Assembly: GCA_944326795.1 (NCBI GenBank) | Contig: CALVFJ010000021.1 | Span: 1 to 32,143 of the forward strand | Reading direction: 5' to 3' | Length of the DNA stretch: 32,143 nt | Origin: an uncultured Erysipelotrichaceae bacterium | Lineage (GTDB): Bacteria; Bacillota_I; Bacilli_A; Erysipelotrichales; Erysipelotrichaceae | In this document: positions 1 to 7,312 of the stretch, piece after piece | Layout: each line of letters opens with the position of its first letter | Position numbering within the stretch: position 1 is the stretch's first letter | The notes under the pieces: generated by a model | Told to the model about the DNA's origin: nothing | What the model saw: only the letters and a program-made list of their open reading frames with translations | The model's database searches: none | Position numbers and translations under genes: made by a program

Positions 1-67
1 TAAAATCGGCATAATCAATATATAAGAAATAAAACGACTTCTAAGAATTAATGGTGAGAAGTTCTAA

Positions 68-382
68 AGACGGGTATATGATCTTGCCATCAAGATGATG
101 TATGTCTTTGCCATCAAGATTTCGATGCGATTGTTTAACTTCATCATCTTTTCGATCTTGCGCTCAGGTGGTGATACCAAGATCATTCAATTTTTGGATT
201 CAGGCTTGCTTTATATCGTAGGTTTGACCTTAGCTTTTGGCTGTGTCAATATCTTACATATCAATGATATCGTTTTGGTACTTTTGATAACGCAGCTAGA
301 ACAATTGGTAAGGATGATCTTTGGCTTAAAGAGGGTATCAGCTAATATTTGGGCAAAAGATTTAACGACAACTGTGATTTAA
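68..382 (+). pseudogene. C-terminal part of a MATE-family efflux protein, probably broken
   Basis: The open frame ends in the pattern of a multidrug and toxin extrusion (MATE) transporter: a hydrophobic helix, then ILRSGGDTK (compare the family's LRaGGDT), then two more hydrophobic stretches and a basic tail. The first ATG is at 95, but family-like sequence (RRVYDLAIK) reads in the same frame upstream of it. That frame is interrupted by TAA at 65-67 and again at 23-25. About 100 residues are readable, against about 450 for a full transporter, so this is either a decayed gene or the end of a gene that begins outside the window and carries in-frame stops. A 13-nt direct repeat at 84-96 and 108-120 duplicates the AIK segment in frame. 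Family call is fairly sure; the pseudogene status is an inference from the stops. Confidence 0.55.
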
Positions 383-393
383 TAGTGTATAAT
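365..393 (+). promoter_or_regulatory. Possible promoter for the NusG II / Gx transporter pair
   Basis: A perfect TATAAT at 388-393 lies 17 nt after a weak -35 (ACGACA, 365-370) and 17 nt before the ATG at 411. The -35 overlaps the end of the MATE fragment. Confidence 0.35.
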
Positions 394-410
394 ATAATCG
401 GTGATTTTTA

Positions 411-755
411 ATGAAGAAGAAAGAGATTATTATTGTCGTAATTATCGCATTATGCGCTATAGGTATTTATATGTTCATGAAACCTGATGTTAAGCAGGAA
501 AGTGCAAAGATCATCGTTACCTATAATGATAAGGCAATCGACGTCATTGATCCTAATGTCGATGGAATCTATGAGTATAAAGGAAATTATGGAACTTTTC
601 ATGTAGAGGTTCAAGATGGTCGTTGGCATGCGGTCGATGTTGATTGTCCAACGCAGGAATGTGTTCATGTAGGTTGGGTTGGAGTAGATGATTATTTGCC
701 GATCATATGCTTGCCAAACGGATTTGCGGTGGTTTTAGAGGATATTGATCAATGA
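411..755 (+). CDS. NusG domain II-containing membrane-anchored protein
   Basis: A 114-residue protein with a short basic N-terminus and one hydrophobic segment (about residues 5-23), then a small extracytoplasmic domain. The pattern VDGIYEYKGNYG...VEVQDGRWHAVDVDCPTQECVHVG..ICLPN is that of the stand-alone NusG domain II (NusG_II) family, with the usual C-x4-C pair and a third Cys before the PN. The biochemical role of this small family is not established. It overlaps the next gene by 4 nt (ATGA), and the same pair with a Gx transporter gene is common in Firmicutes, sometimes near flavin or redox genes. A weak Shine-Dalgarno (GGTGAT) precedes the start. Confidence 0.8.
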   Translation: MKKKEIIIVVIIALCAIGIYMFMKPDVKQESAKIIVTYNDKAIDVIDPNVDGIYEYKGNYGTFHVEVQDGRWHAVDVDCPTQECVHVGWVGVDDYLPIICLPNGFAVVLEDIDQ

Positions 756-1252
756 AGACCAAGCACTTTGTCTATTTGACATTGTTAAGTGCGATGGCTA
801 TAACCTTAAATATCATGGAATCGATCCTGATTGGACCGATATTTATGAGCTTAAGGATCGGTCTTGCAAATATCATTGCGCTTATCACGTTGTTCATGCT
901 AGGGCCAAAAGATATGATCATCGTTAATATCATGCGGGTATTCATCGGTAATCTGCTGCGTGGTTTGATCTTTGGCAGTACCTTTTGGATCAGTTTGGCA
1001 GGTGTTACCCTTAGCTCGATCATCTTGTTGATCTGCTATCGCTTAAGATCTTCGATCGTTTTTACTTCGATCTTAAGCAGCATCGGTCATAGCGTTGGTC
1101 AGGTCTTGATGGTCATGTTCATTTATAATCAGGCAGGCATGGCGATAACTTTGCCGTATCTGTTGATCTTTTCGATACCGACCGGTATCCTGACAGGCTT
1201 TGTTGCTAAAGCGGCTTTGAGCAGGGTACATGCAAATTTAAAAGTACGTTAA
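752..1252 (+). CDS. Gx transporter family membrane protein
   Basis: A 166-residue polytopic membrane protein with about five hydrophobic segments. The sequences [40 protein letters not shown] and the glycine-rich helix ends match the Gx transporter family, also annotated as heptaprenyl diphosphate synthase component I. The family resembles small-molecule (ECF-S-like) transporters; the substrate here is unknown. It is translationally coupled to the NusG II gene by an ATGA overlap. A rho-independent terminator starts at its stop codon, so the two genes form a closed unit. Confidence 0.8.
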   Translation: MKTKHFVYLTLLSAMAITLNIMESILIGPIFMSLRIGLANIIALITLFMLGPKDMIIVNIMRVFIGNLLRGLIFGSTFWISLAGVTLSSIILLICYRLRSSIVFTSILSSIGHSVGQVLMVMFIYNQAGMAITLPYLLIFSIPTGILTGFVAKAALSRVHANLKVR

Positions 1253-1276
1253 ATTCCCTTTTAGGGGAATTTTTTT
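1251..1276 (+). terminator. Rho-independent terminator after the Gx transporter gene
   Basis: Stem AAATTCCC (1251-1258) pairs with GGGAATTT (1265-1272) around a 6-nt loop, and the T run extends to 1276. It begins within the TAA stop of the Gx transporter gene. Confidence 0.85.
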
Positions 1277-1290
1277 GCCAAGGAGGAAAT

Positions 1291-2613
1291 ATGCATAAAA
1301 TAAAATGTCCTAAATGCAATGAAGTATTTACCATTGATGAAGCAAGCTACGATTCCATCGTTAAACAAATTAGGGATCAGCAGTTTTTAAATGAATTAGC
1401 TGATCGTCAAAAAGCTTTTGACAATGAATTAAAACAAGCTGCGGAATTAGCTAACGCGCAATATCAAGCTAAGATCCAAGCTGCTTTACAAGATAAAGAT
1501 CAGTTGATAAACAAGCTGCAAGCGCAATTACAAGCATATGATCAAGAAAAGATCATTGCAATCAATCAAGCAAGCGAAGAACTGCAAAACAAGATCCATC
1601 AGCAGGCCCAGAAGATCATTCAATTAGAAGCAACGATGCAAAATAATCAAATTGAGAAGAAATTAGCCATCAATGAAGCTCTTAAGGCCAAAGAAGAAGA
1701 ATTACAGCAAAGCCAACAGGAAATCATCAATCTTAACGCCCGCATAAACGTTGAAGAAAATAACCAGCAACTACAAAAACAAGCTTTGATCAAAGGATAT
1801 GAAGAGCAATTAAAGCTAAAAGATGAACAAATTGCCTATTATAAAGATTTTAAGGCTCGCCAATCCACGAAGATGATCGGTGAAAGCTTAGAAAAGCATT
1901 GTGAGATCGAGTTTAATAAATTAAGAGCCACAGCTTTTAAAAATGCATATTTTGAAAAAGATAATGATGCAAGTAGCGGCAGCAAAGGTGATTACATCTA
2001 CCGAGAAAAAGATGATGAAGGAACTGAATTTATTTCGATCATGTTTGAAATGAAAAATGAAGCGGATATGACTGCAACCAAAAAGCGTAATGAAGACTTT
2101 TTCAAGGAACTAGATAAAGACCGCAAAGAAAAAAACTGTGAATATGCGATCTTGGTATCGCTGCTGGAAATGGATAATGAATTGTATAATGAAGGCATCG
2201 TTGATGTGTCTTATCGTTATGATAAGATGTATGTCATTCGTCCGCAGTTTTTTATTCCGATCATAACCTTGCTGCGCAATGCTGCCATGCATTCGTTAAG
2301 CTATCGTAAAGAATTACAAGTAGTTAAAAATCAAAATATCGATATTGCCAATTTTGAACAAAGCATGAATGATTTTAAAGATAAGTTCTCGCGTAATTAT
2401 CGCTTAGCTAGTGAAAAATTCAGCAAAGCCATCGCTGAAATCGATAAAACGATCGATCATTTGCAAAAGACCAAAGAAGCATTGCTGTCTAGTGAAAATA
2501 ATTTGCGTTTAGCAAATAATAAGGTCGAAGATCTTAGCATCAAGAAGCTAACTAAAAATAATCCGACCATGGCGCAAAAATTTGCTGAAATAAATAATAA
2601 AGAAGAAAAATGA
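1291..2613 (+). CDS. DUF2130 domain protein with zinc ribbon and coiled coil
   Basis: A 440-residue protein. The N-terminus has a CPKC motif (residues 6-9), a likely half zinc ribbon. Residues about 30-190 are Gln/Lys/Glu-rich coiled coil. The DUF2130 domain (about 195-330) contains GDYIYRE (D234) and FEMKNE (E253, K255), followed by [16 protein letters not shown] and CEYAILVS. D...ExK on adjacent predicted strands resembles a PD-(D/E)XK nuclease core; that is an inference, as the family is uncharacterised. A second coiled coil (about 365-410) closes the protein. The start has a strong AGGAGG at 1281-1286, and the gene lies between two terminators, so it is transcribed alone. Confidence 0.85.
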   Translation: MHKIKCPKCNEVFTIDEASYDSIVKQIRDQQFLNELADRQKAFDNELKQAAELANAQYQAKIQAALQDKDQLINKLQAQLQAYDQEKIIAINQASEELQNKIHQQAQKIIQLEATMQNNQIEKKLAINEALKAKEEELQQSQQEIINLNARINVEENNQQLQKQALIKGYEEQLKLKDEQIAYYKDFKARQSTKMIGESLEKHCEIEFNKLRATAFKNAYFEKDNDASSGSKGDYIYREKDDEGTEFISIMFEMKNEADMTATKKRNEDFFKELDKDRKEKNCEYAILVSLLEMDNELYNEGIVDVSYRYDKMYVIRPQFFIPIITLLRNAAMHSLSYRKELQVVKNQNIDIANFEQSMNDFKDKFSRNYRLASEKFSKAIAEIDKTIDHLQKTKEALLSSENNLRLANNKVEDLSIKKLTKNNPTMAQKFAEINNKEEK

Positions 2614-2615
2614 TG

Positions 2616-2655
2616 AAAGCTCATATGAACATTAGATAAGTTCATATGAGCTTTT
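2616..2655 (+). terminator. Rho-independent terminator after the DUF2130 gene
   Basis: A perfect 15-bp stem (2616-2630 with 2640-2654) around a 9-nt loop, ending in TTTT. It starts 2 nt after the stop codon. Confidence 0.8.
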
Positions 2656-2660
2656 AATTA

Positions 2661-2700
2661 AAAAAAATCCCTAGTTAGGGATCTGCTAGAACTAGGGATT
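2661..2700 (-). terminator. Rho-independent terminator for the minus-strand operon ending in udp
   Basis: AATCCCTAGTT (2666-2676) pairs with AACTAGGGATT (2690-2700). On the minus strand the hairpin is followed by a run of T (A run 2659-2667 on plus). The left arm can also fold into a shorter hairpin, ATCCCTA-GT-TAGGGAT. Confidence 0.8.
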
Positions 2701-2709
2701 AATTATCTT

Positions 2710-3486
2710 TTATTTTTTATCATTTTGGATCAAGATACGCAAAGCTTCGATCGCGGCTTTGATCGCAATATCGACATCATGACATTGAGGATTAGGCAAT
2801 CCTTGTTTTTCACGTTCTTGATTAGCTACTACCAAAAAACAAGAACCGCAGCGGACCTTTAGATAGCTGGCAACGATAAATAATGCTGCTGATTCCATTT
2901 CGCTGGCTTTGCATCCAAGCTTGCACCACGCCTCCCATTTTCGCAATAATTCTTGGGCATTAGGCAAGGTTTCCGGACGATGCTGACCATAGAAGGCGTC
3001 TTTGCATTGAACCACTCCGACATGATAAGGTTGATCAAGTTTTTCACAAGCTGCAACCAAGGCGTTGGTGATCGTTAGATCAGCGATCGCAGGATATTCG
3101 ATAGGAGCATATTCTTTAGAAGTGCCTTCAAAACGAATTGCACCGCTAGCAATGACCACATCGCTGCTTTTTACATCGATATCCATTCCGCCGCAGGTAC
3201 CGATCCTGATAAAAGTATCAGCGCCACAAGCAACTAATTCTTCCATGGCAATGCTGGCACTTGGCCCTCCGATGCCAGTTGAGCATACGCTTACCTTGAC
3301 ACCATCAAGATAACCAGTATAAGTAACATACTCCCGAGAATCTGCGATAAGCTGGGGATCATCGAAATACTGAGCGATTAATTTACAGCGTTTAGGATCT
3401 CCAGGAAGAAGGACATATTTGCCAACTTCGCCTTTGGCAACTTGGATGTGGTATTGCCGACCACTGCCTTGACTATAATCGATCAT
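2710..3486 (-). CDS. udp: Uridine phosphorylase
   Basis: A 258-residue PNP/UDP-family nucleoside phosphorylase, close to the E. coli Udp length of 253. Recognisable pieces, in order, are [10 protein letters not shown] (phosphate site), [26 protein letters not shown], the uracil-side loop CKDAFYGQ, and SEMESAALF with the ribose-binding Glu. These match Udp better than DeoD. It cleaves uridine (and deoxyuridine) with phosphate to uracil and ribose-1-phosphate in pyrimidine salvage, complementing the de novo pyr operon at the other end of the window. It is the last gene of a minus-strand operon; its AAGGAG lies inside the end of the preceding gene, 1 nt away, which suggests translational coupling. 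Confidence 0.9.
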   Translation of the reverse strand: MIDYSQGSGRQYHIQVAKGEVGKYVLLPGDPKRCKLIAQYFDDPQLIADSREYVTYTGYLDGVKVSVCSTGIGGPSASIAMEELVACGADTFIRIGTCGGMDIDVKSSDVVIASGAIRFEGTSKEYAPIEYPAIADLTITNALVAACEKLDQPYHVGVVQCKDAFYGQHRPETLPNAQELLRKWEAWCKLGCKASEMESAALFIVASYLKVRCGSCFLVVANQEREKQGLPNPQCHDVDIAIKAAIEALRILIQNDKK

Positions 3487-3487
3487 A

Positions 3488-4531
3488 TCATTGCTCCTTA
3501 TTTGCAGGGTTTAGATCATTGTCAATGGCAAAACCTGCAATCTTATAACTGCCATTAACCTTTAAGAATGAAATTTGATATCCACCATGATAGGTGCGTT
3601 CTAATGAACCAGTATTGATATAGTAATCCCAGATGACGTTTGCGATGAAGCTATCATCATTTTGTTGCATGATATCGCTGACCTGAGCGGTGAAATCATA
3701 ACTGCCATGAGCGGTAAACCAGGTGTTTTCCAAGGTCTTGACCCGGTTGTAAAAATCGCTAGAAGTGATGGAAATGTTAGCGATAGCTCCTAGTGATCCA
3801 TCTTTGGCTGGGTATTGAGCAACGGTTCTAGCTGCATTGATGGCAATATCTTCTAAAGATGCATCCGCAGCTTTGCCAACAAAATAGGTATTGCTTAAGA
3901 CATCTTTCATCGCCATATCATAGCCTTCAACGCTGACCTTAGGTTCGCTGATCAGATTTTTGATCTCGTAGATATCAACTTTAGGAGCATCCTCATTGGA
4001 GGCAATGCCACTAAAGTTTGCGGCTTGCACGTTTTGAGCGATGATATTAGCACTGCTGACCTCTAGATCATTTATCTTTAGGCTATGTCCAGTTGGAACT
4101 TCGATGCGGTAATCATTATCGCCTTTGAAAATCGTTGAGGCGATATAGCGTCCATCTTGTTCGATGATCTTTAAGGTTGCTAATAATTGGTCATCATAGA
4201 TAAGATCATATTCACCTTCATTAGCATTTTCTTGATACATGACTTTGTTGATATCGATCTCTGCATAAATATTTTCAAGTTGAGCAATATAATCAGCTTG
4301 AGAATTAAAATGAGGATCAACGATCAATGAGTCGGCATATATCTGATCATAGTTTTCTTTTTTGACTTCTGCCAGATAAGTGGAAATCGCACTTTGCGGC
4401 AGGTTAGCTTCCTCAGAAGCTATTTTTTGTTTTACGAACATCAAGGTCACAAAACTTAAGATCAAGCAAAGGATCAAGGTTGTTGTCATCAGCATGATGC
4501 TAGCAAATGATTTTTTTACTTTTTTCGCCAT
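3488..4531 (-). CDS. Uncharacterised membrane-anchored extracellular protein
   Basis: A 347-residue protein I cannot assign to a named family. A basic N-terminus is followed by one hydrophobic helix (about residues 12-34) with no lipobox, so it is probably a type II anchored protein facing outside. The outer part seems to have two repeated alpha/beta units: one starts at residues 42-60 ([18 protein letters not shown]), the other covers the last 90 residues ([18 protein letters not shown]...), ending in strands with YHGGYQISF and YKIAGFAID. These recall NTF2-like domains, but that is a weak impression. It lies 2 nt after the NAGPA-domain gene and 1 nt before udp, so the three are co-transcribed; a role with the NAGPA protein at the cell surface is plausible. 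Confidence 0.7.
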   Translation of the reverse strand: MAKKVKKSFASIMLMTTTLILCLILSFVTLMFVKQKIASEEANLPQSAISTYLAEVKKENYDQIYADSLIVDPHFNSQADYIAQLENIYAEIDINKVMYQENANEGEYDLIYDDQLLATLKIIEQDGRYIASTIFKGDNDYRIEVPTGHSLKINDLEVSSANIIAQNVQAANFSGIASNEDAPKVDIYEIKNLISEPKVSVEGYDMAMKDVLSNTYFVGKAADASLEDIAINAARTVAQYPAKDGSLGAIANISITSSDFYNRVKTLENTWFTAHGSYDFTAQVSDIMQQNDDSFIANVIWDYYINTGSLERTYHGGYQISFLKVNGSYKIAGFAIDNDLNPANKEQ

Positions 4532-4533
4532 GA

Positions 4534-5496
4534 TTATTTACCATCCTTTACTATAAATGCCGTTGGCAGATTACGTGCACCGTACATGCTGACCGTAGTA
4601 TTAACATATTCACCGTCATAGACCAACACGCTAGAGTTGCCGCCATCTAGATTTCCAGCGGTCATGGCATGGAAATCTTGCATGATTTGGATGATATCCT
4701 CATACTTAGCACCCAAAGAATGAGGCTGCCTGCCATCAACGACCAATAATAAGAATGCGCCATCCTCACGTTGTCCAATTACGGTACGAGGATTTAATTG
4801 CGGCTGACCACCGCCGGTAAATACGACCTCATATTGATCGATCAGGGCTGGTCCGAAGGTCACGCCATCGCGGATGCCCCAGTCTAAAGCTTGCTGAGCG
4901 CTCATGTTCTTGCAGATCAATTGATTATCCTGATTGATACCGATAACGGTCGTGAATTCGCTAAGGTTTCCACTGATCAGTTGGCCATCGCTGATAACGA
5001 TGCCCCAAGCCTGACCGCCGTTGCCATGGCCACCGGCATCTTCAAAGCCACCGGCATTGATCCCTGCGATACCATCATACATGGCGATATAATCATCGAT
5101 GCTAGGAGCAGCAGCTCCTGAATCCATATTTGGATTAGCTGCTAAGATGACATCTTCGGGATTATGAACGATCATCATAAATGCTTCATAAGTTGATCCC
5201 TTGATCTTATGGATCTCAATGCCATCTTCATTAATTTCTTCGCTGCTTTCGGCAATGGTGATACCATTTTGAATTTTTGCAATTTCTTCATCAGAATAGA
5301 ATAATTTGGCAAAAGTATGGTCAAGGCCATCAGGACTTAGTTCTTTGATAGCTTGATTGCTGTAAGCAACATGGCTGCCGGCATATATTTCTTTAAGACA
5401 CAAGTAGCCAGTTATCGTGACACTGGCGACAATGATCAAAAAGCTGATAAAAGCGGCAAAACCTAAGCCGATGCCTTTGGATTTTCTTTTTGTCAT
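4534..5496 (-). CDS. Phosphodiester glycosidase (NAGPA) domain protein, membrane-anchored
   Basis: A 320-residue protein with an N-terminal hydrophobic anchor (about residues 12-34) and a C-terminal phosphodiester glycosidase domain (about 100-318). Domain motifs are AGINAGGF, NPRTVIGQREDG, LLVVDGRQ and NLDGGNSSVLVYDG, which contain the conserved Asn, Arg, Asp and GG positions of the family. Relatives cleave N-acetylglucosamine-1-phosphodiesters or similar sugar-phosphate links, and bacterial versions are often tied to cell-wall or exopolysaccharide metabolism. The substrate here is unknown. It is first in a minus-strand operon with the anchored protein and udp. AAGGAAGG precedes the start, and a minus-strand TATAAT lies at 5522-5527 without a clear -35. 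Confidence 0.8.
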   Translation of the reverse strand: MTKRKSKGIGLGFAAFISFLIIVASVTITGYLCLKEIYAGSHVAYSNQAIKELSPDGLDHTFAKLFYSDEEIAKIQNGITIAESSEEINEDGIEIHKIKGSTYEAFMMIVHNPEDVILAANPNMDSGAAAPSIDDYIAMYDGIAGINAGGFEDAGGHGNGGQAWGIVISDGQLISGNLSEFTTVIGINQDNQLICKNMSAQQALDWGIRDGVTFGPALIDQYEVVFTGGGQPQLNPRTVIGQREDGAFLLLVVDGRQPHSLGAKYEDIIQIMQDFHAMTAGNLDGGNSSVLVYDGEYVNTTVSMYGARNLPTAFIVKDGK

Positions 5497-5573
5497 TATG
5501 TAATACCTTCCTTTAGCTTTTATTATACATGAAAAAATGTGTTTTTTTTAATATTTATAGTTATAATATAAAT

Positions 5574-6050
5574 ATGATAAAGAAAGCCAGAAAAGAAGAT
5601 ATCGAACGAATCATCGAAATTAGTAGCTTTGCCAGAAGAAAACGCTGGAAGCAATATTTTGCCAAAGATAAGGCAAGGTATCTTTCTTATGGCTTTTTGC
5701 AGCTGTATGATAAGTTTAAGATAGAACAGCTTGCACATTATTATGTTTATATAGAAGATGGTATCATCAAGGGCATCTTACGTTATGCCATAGAAGATAA
5801 AAAGGTCTTTATCGAAGAGCTAGCAGCTGATCCGCTTTTTGCTGATGAGGATATCTTAAAAAAGATGTATCGTTTATTTGAAGCAGTTGCTATCAAGCAT
5901 GACATGGAAATGATATATCTATGGGCATTGATCAAGGATCAAATGATGATCGAACTAATCTTAGAACTAGGATTCATCCCTGAAAATAATAAACGCTATC
6001 TTGATGATACGATGCTCTTAGAACAGCAATATTACAAGAAAATATCATAA
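5574..6050 (+). CDS. GNAT-like N-acetyltransferase
   Basis: A 158-residue protein. The start IKKARKEDIERIIEI, the central VYIEDGIIKGILRY and EELAADPLF, and the end LWALIKDQMMIELILELGFIPE follow the beta1-alpha1, beta3/4 and C-terminal pattern of GNAT acetyltransferases, but a clear Q/RxxGxG/A acetyl-CoA loop is missing, so activity and substrate are uncertain. I chose ATG 5574 because the GNAT fold starts there; the frame could be read from 5529. Neither start has a Shine-Dalgarno. A TATAAT at 5562-5567 ends 6 nt before ATG 5574, which would give an essentially leaderless mRNA. Divergent from the NAGPA operon. Confidence 0.7.
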   Translation: MIKKARKEDIERIIEISSFARRKRWKQYFAKDKARYLSYGFLQLYDKFKIEQLAHYYVYIEDGIIKGILRYAIEDKKVFIEELAADPLFADEDILKKMYRLFEAVAIKHDMEMIYLWALIKDQMMIELILELGFIPENNKRYLDDTMLLEQQYYKKIS

Positions 6051-6104
6051 AAGATAAGCTTTTGAAACATAGCGTATTTTTATCATGCGCTTTAGATCAA
6101 AATG

Positions 6105-6243
6105 AAAAAAGCCTTTAAATAGGCATTTACAATTCTAATTACTAGGTTAAGGATAAAGCCATAATGCAGTAGCTAGGTTTTTTTATTGAAAAGGAAGGAA
6201 CTCCGCTACATAGGCACCTACGTCCCCTTTCAGAATTCCATCC
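6105..6243 (-). ncRNA. Candidate structured small RNA of unknown family
   Basis: On the minus strand a good promoter (6250-6278) predicts a start at G6243. The predicted transcript of about 139 nt has a 5' structured part: GGAATTC pairs with GAGTTCC around an inner hairpin ACGTAG-GTGC-CTATGT. A second pairing, TGAAAGG with CCTTTTCA, competes with the outer stem. Two near-repeats (ACCTAGCTACT and ACCTAGTAATT) follow. It ends at GCCT-6 nt-AGGC plus T6 (6105-6124), a weak terminator. No protein of useful length is encoded. I do not recognise it as 6S, SRP, tmRNA or RNase P RNA. It could also be a dispersed repeat or a leftover of an integration event. The rest of the 6051-6352 gap shows only the repeats and terminators listed separately. 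Confidence 0.4.
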
Positions 6244-6249
6244 AATAAT

Positions 6250-6278
6250 AGTATATTAATTTATTAATAAGACAACAA
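6250..6278 (-). promoter_or_regulatory. Promoter for the candidate small RNA
   Basis: On the minus strand, TTGTTG (6273-6278), a 17-nt spacer and TATACT (6250-6255). The predicted +1 is G6243. Confidence 0.5.
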
Positions 6279-6293
6279 TAAATTAGTAAAAAG

Positions 6294-6312
6294 TAGGCCA
6301 AAAATAGGCCAA
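6294..6312. repeat. Two TAGGCCAA repeats 11 bp apart
   Basis: TAGGCCAA occurs at 6294-6301 and again at 6305-6312. One helical turn separates them, and they lie upstream of the small-RNA promoter, as activator sites might. They could instead be a remnant of a recombination site beside the tRNA genes. Confidence 0.4.
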
Positions 6313-6317
6313 GACAT

Positions 6318-6342
6318 AAAAAAAGCCTTTAAATAAAGGCTT
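6318..6342 (-). terminator. Terminator of the tRNA-Glu/tRNA-Trp operon
   Basis: AAGCCTTT (6323-6330) and AAAGGCTT (6335-6342) form an 8-bp stem with a 4-nt loop, followed on the minus strand by T residues. A shortened copy of the same sequence lies at 6105-6124. Confidence 0.85.
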
Positions 6343-6352
6343 AACTATCTAC

Positions 6353-6426
6353 TGGCAGGGGTGGAGAGGATCGAACTCCCATCCGCGGTTTTGGAGACCG
6401 ATATACTACCATTGTACTACACCCCT
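6353..6426 (-). tRNA. tRNA-Trp (anticodon CCA)
   Basis: A full cloverleaf of 74 nt on the minus strand, including an encoded CCA end. The acceptor stem AGGGGTG pairs with CACCCCT. The anticodon loop CTCCAAA sits between CGGT and ACCG, with the anticodon at 6382-6384. The T loop has GTTCGATC. It is transcribed after tRNA-Glu, 1 nt away. Confidence 0.95.
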
Positions 6427-6427
6427 A

Positions 6428-6504
6428 TGGTGACTCGTACGGGATTCGAACCCGTGAATGACGCCGTGAAAGGGCGCTGTGTTAAGCCACTTCACCAACG
6501 AGCC
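6428..6504 (-). tRNA. tRNA-Glu (anticodon UUC)
   Basis: A full cloverleaf of 77 nt on the minus strand with encoded CCA. The acceptor stem GGCTCGT pairs with ACGAGTC (one G-U). The anticodon loop CTTTCAC lies between GCC and GGC, with the anticodon at 6468-6470. The T loop is GTTCGAATC. Confidence 0.95.
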
Positions 6505-6522
6505 ATATTTAGTTGCCTATGT

Positions 6523-6551
6523 ATGATATCATAAGTAAAAAAATAATTCAA
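6523..6551 (-). promoter_or_regulatory. Promoter of the tRNA operon
   Basis: On the minus strand, TTGAAT (6546-6551), a 17-nt spacer and TATCAT (6523-6528). It lies 18 nt upstream of tRNA-Glu. Confidence 0.65.
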
Positions 6552-6570
6552 CAATTTTATGAAAAATAAT

Positions 6571-6616
6571 TTGTAAGAAAAAAGTAAGAAATATTATGGT
6601 CATAATAAGGTAAAAT
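6571..6616 (+). promoter_or_regulatory. Predicted VanR-controlled promoter of vanRS
   Basis: TTGTAAGAA (6571) and AAGTAAGAA (6582) are direct repeats 11 bp apart, with a related TGGTCATAA at 6597. They resemble the VanR box known from the vanA system (TCGTANGAAANT, from memory). A -10 candidate TAAAAT lies at 6611-6616, and there is no recognisable -35, as expected for an activator-dependent promoter. A matching arrangement stands before vanW. Binding is inferred. Confidence 0.55.
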
Positions 6617-6634
6617 AATGTAGAGGTTTAAAAA

Positions 6635-7312
6635 ATGGATAGGATATTGATCGTAGATGATGAAATTGAAATTGGACAATTATTAGAAATTTGCTTAAAG
6701 AATGAAGGATATGATGTGACCATTGAAACTGATGGACAAAAAGCATTGGAAAATATTTGTCAAAATGAATATGATCTAGCTTTGTTGGATATCATGCTAC
6801 CGCATGTTACCGGCTTGGAATTATGTCAAAAGATCAGGGAAAGATATTTTTATCCGGTCATCATGTTGACAGCTAAAAATATGGATAGTGACAAGATCAT
6901 TGGTTTAACGATGGGCGCTGATGATTATATTACTAAGCCCTTTAATCCGTTGGAGGTCTTAGCTAGGGTCAAGACCCAATTAAGACGTTATAAAAAATAT
7001 AATCAAGCAAATGATGATGTGATCGAGATCAGGGGATTGAGCATCGATGATGCCAAGCATAAATGTTATCTTTTTGAAAAAGAATTAAATCTAACTCCTT
7101 TAGAATTCAATATCATCTTATATTTGATGAAAAACCGCGGGAAGGTTGTTTCCAGCGAAGAATTATTTGAAGCTGTATGGCAAGAAAAATACTTTGACAG
7201 CAATAACACGGTAATGGCTCATATTGCTAGGATCCGTGAAAAAATGAAAGAGCCTGCACGTAATCCGCAGTATATCAAAACGGTGTGGGGCATAGGTTAT
7301 ACCATTGAATAG
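6635..7312 (+). CDS. vanR: VanR-like response regulator (OmpR family)
   Basis: A 225-residue OmpR/PhoB regulator. The receiver domain (1-118) has the acidic pair D8-D9, phospho-acceptor D52 (LALLDIMLP), T79 and K101 (YITKPF). The C-terminal winged helix (about 128-225) has LTPLEFNILLYL-like helices and YIKTVWGIGYTIE. ICQKIR-, TGLTxGADDYITKPFxPLE- and LRRYKK-type stretches are strongly VanR-like. It should activate vanRS and the resistance genes when phosphorylated by VanS. The start at 6635 has GAGG 8 nt upstream. It overlaps vanS by 8 nt. Assignment to the van system rests on this resemblance plus the downstream genes. Confidence 0.9.
   Translation: MDRILIVDDEIEIGQLLEICLKNEGYDVTIETDGQKALENICQNEYDLALLDIMLPHVTGLELCQKIRERYFYPVIMLTAKNMDSDKIIGLTMGADDYITKPFNPLEVLARVKTQLRRYKKYNQANDDVIEIRGLSIDDAKHKCYLFEKELNLTPLEFNIILYLMKNRGKVVSSEELFEAVWQEKYFDSNNTVMAHIARIREKMKEPARNPQYIKTVWGIGYTIE

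Noticed and set aside
450..668. Open frames antisense to real genes, such as this one and many others in the window
   Set aside because: They lie fully over well-supported genes and have no ribosome site or recognisable motif.
6125..6250. A short peptide frame (minus strand) in the small-RNA segment
   Set aside because: It has no start codon with a ribosome site and reads through predicted stems. RNA structure is the better explanation.
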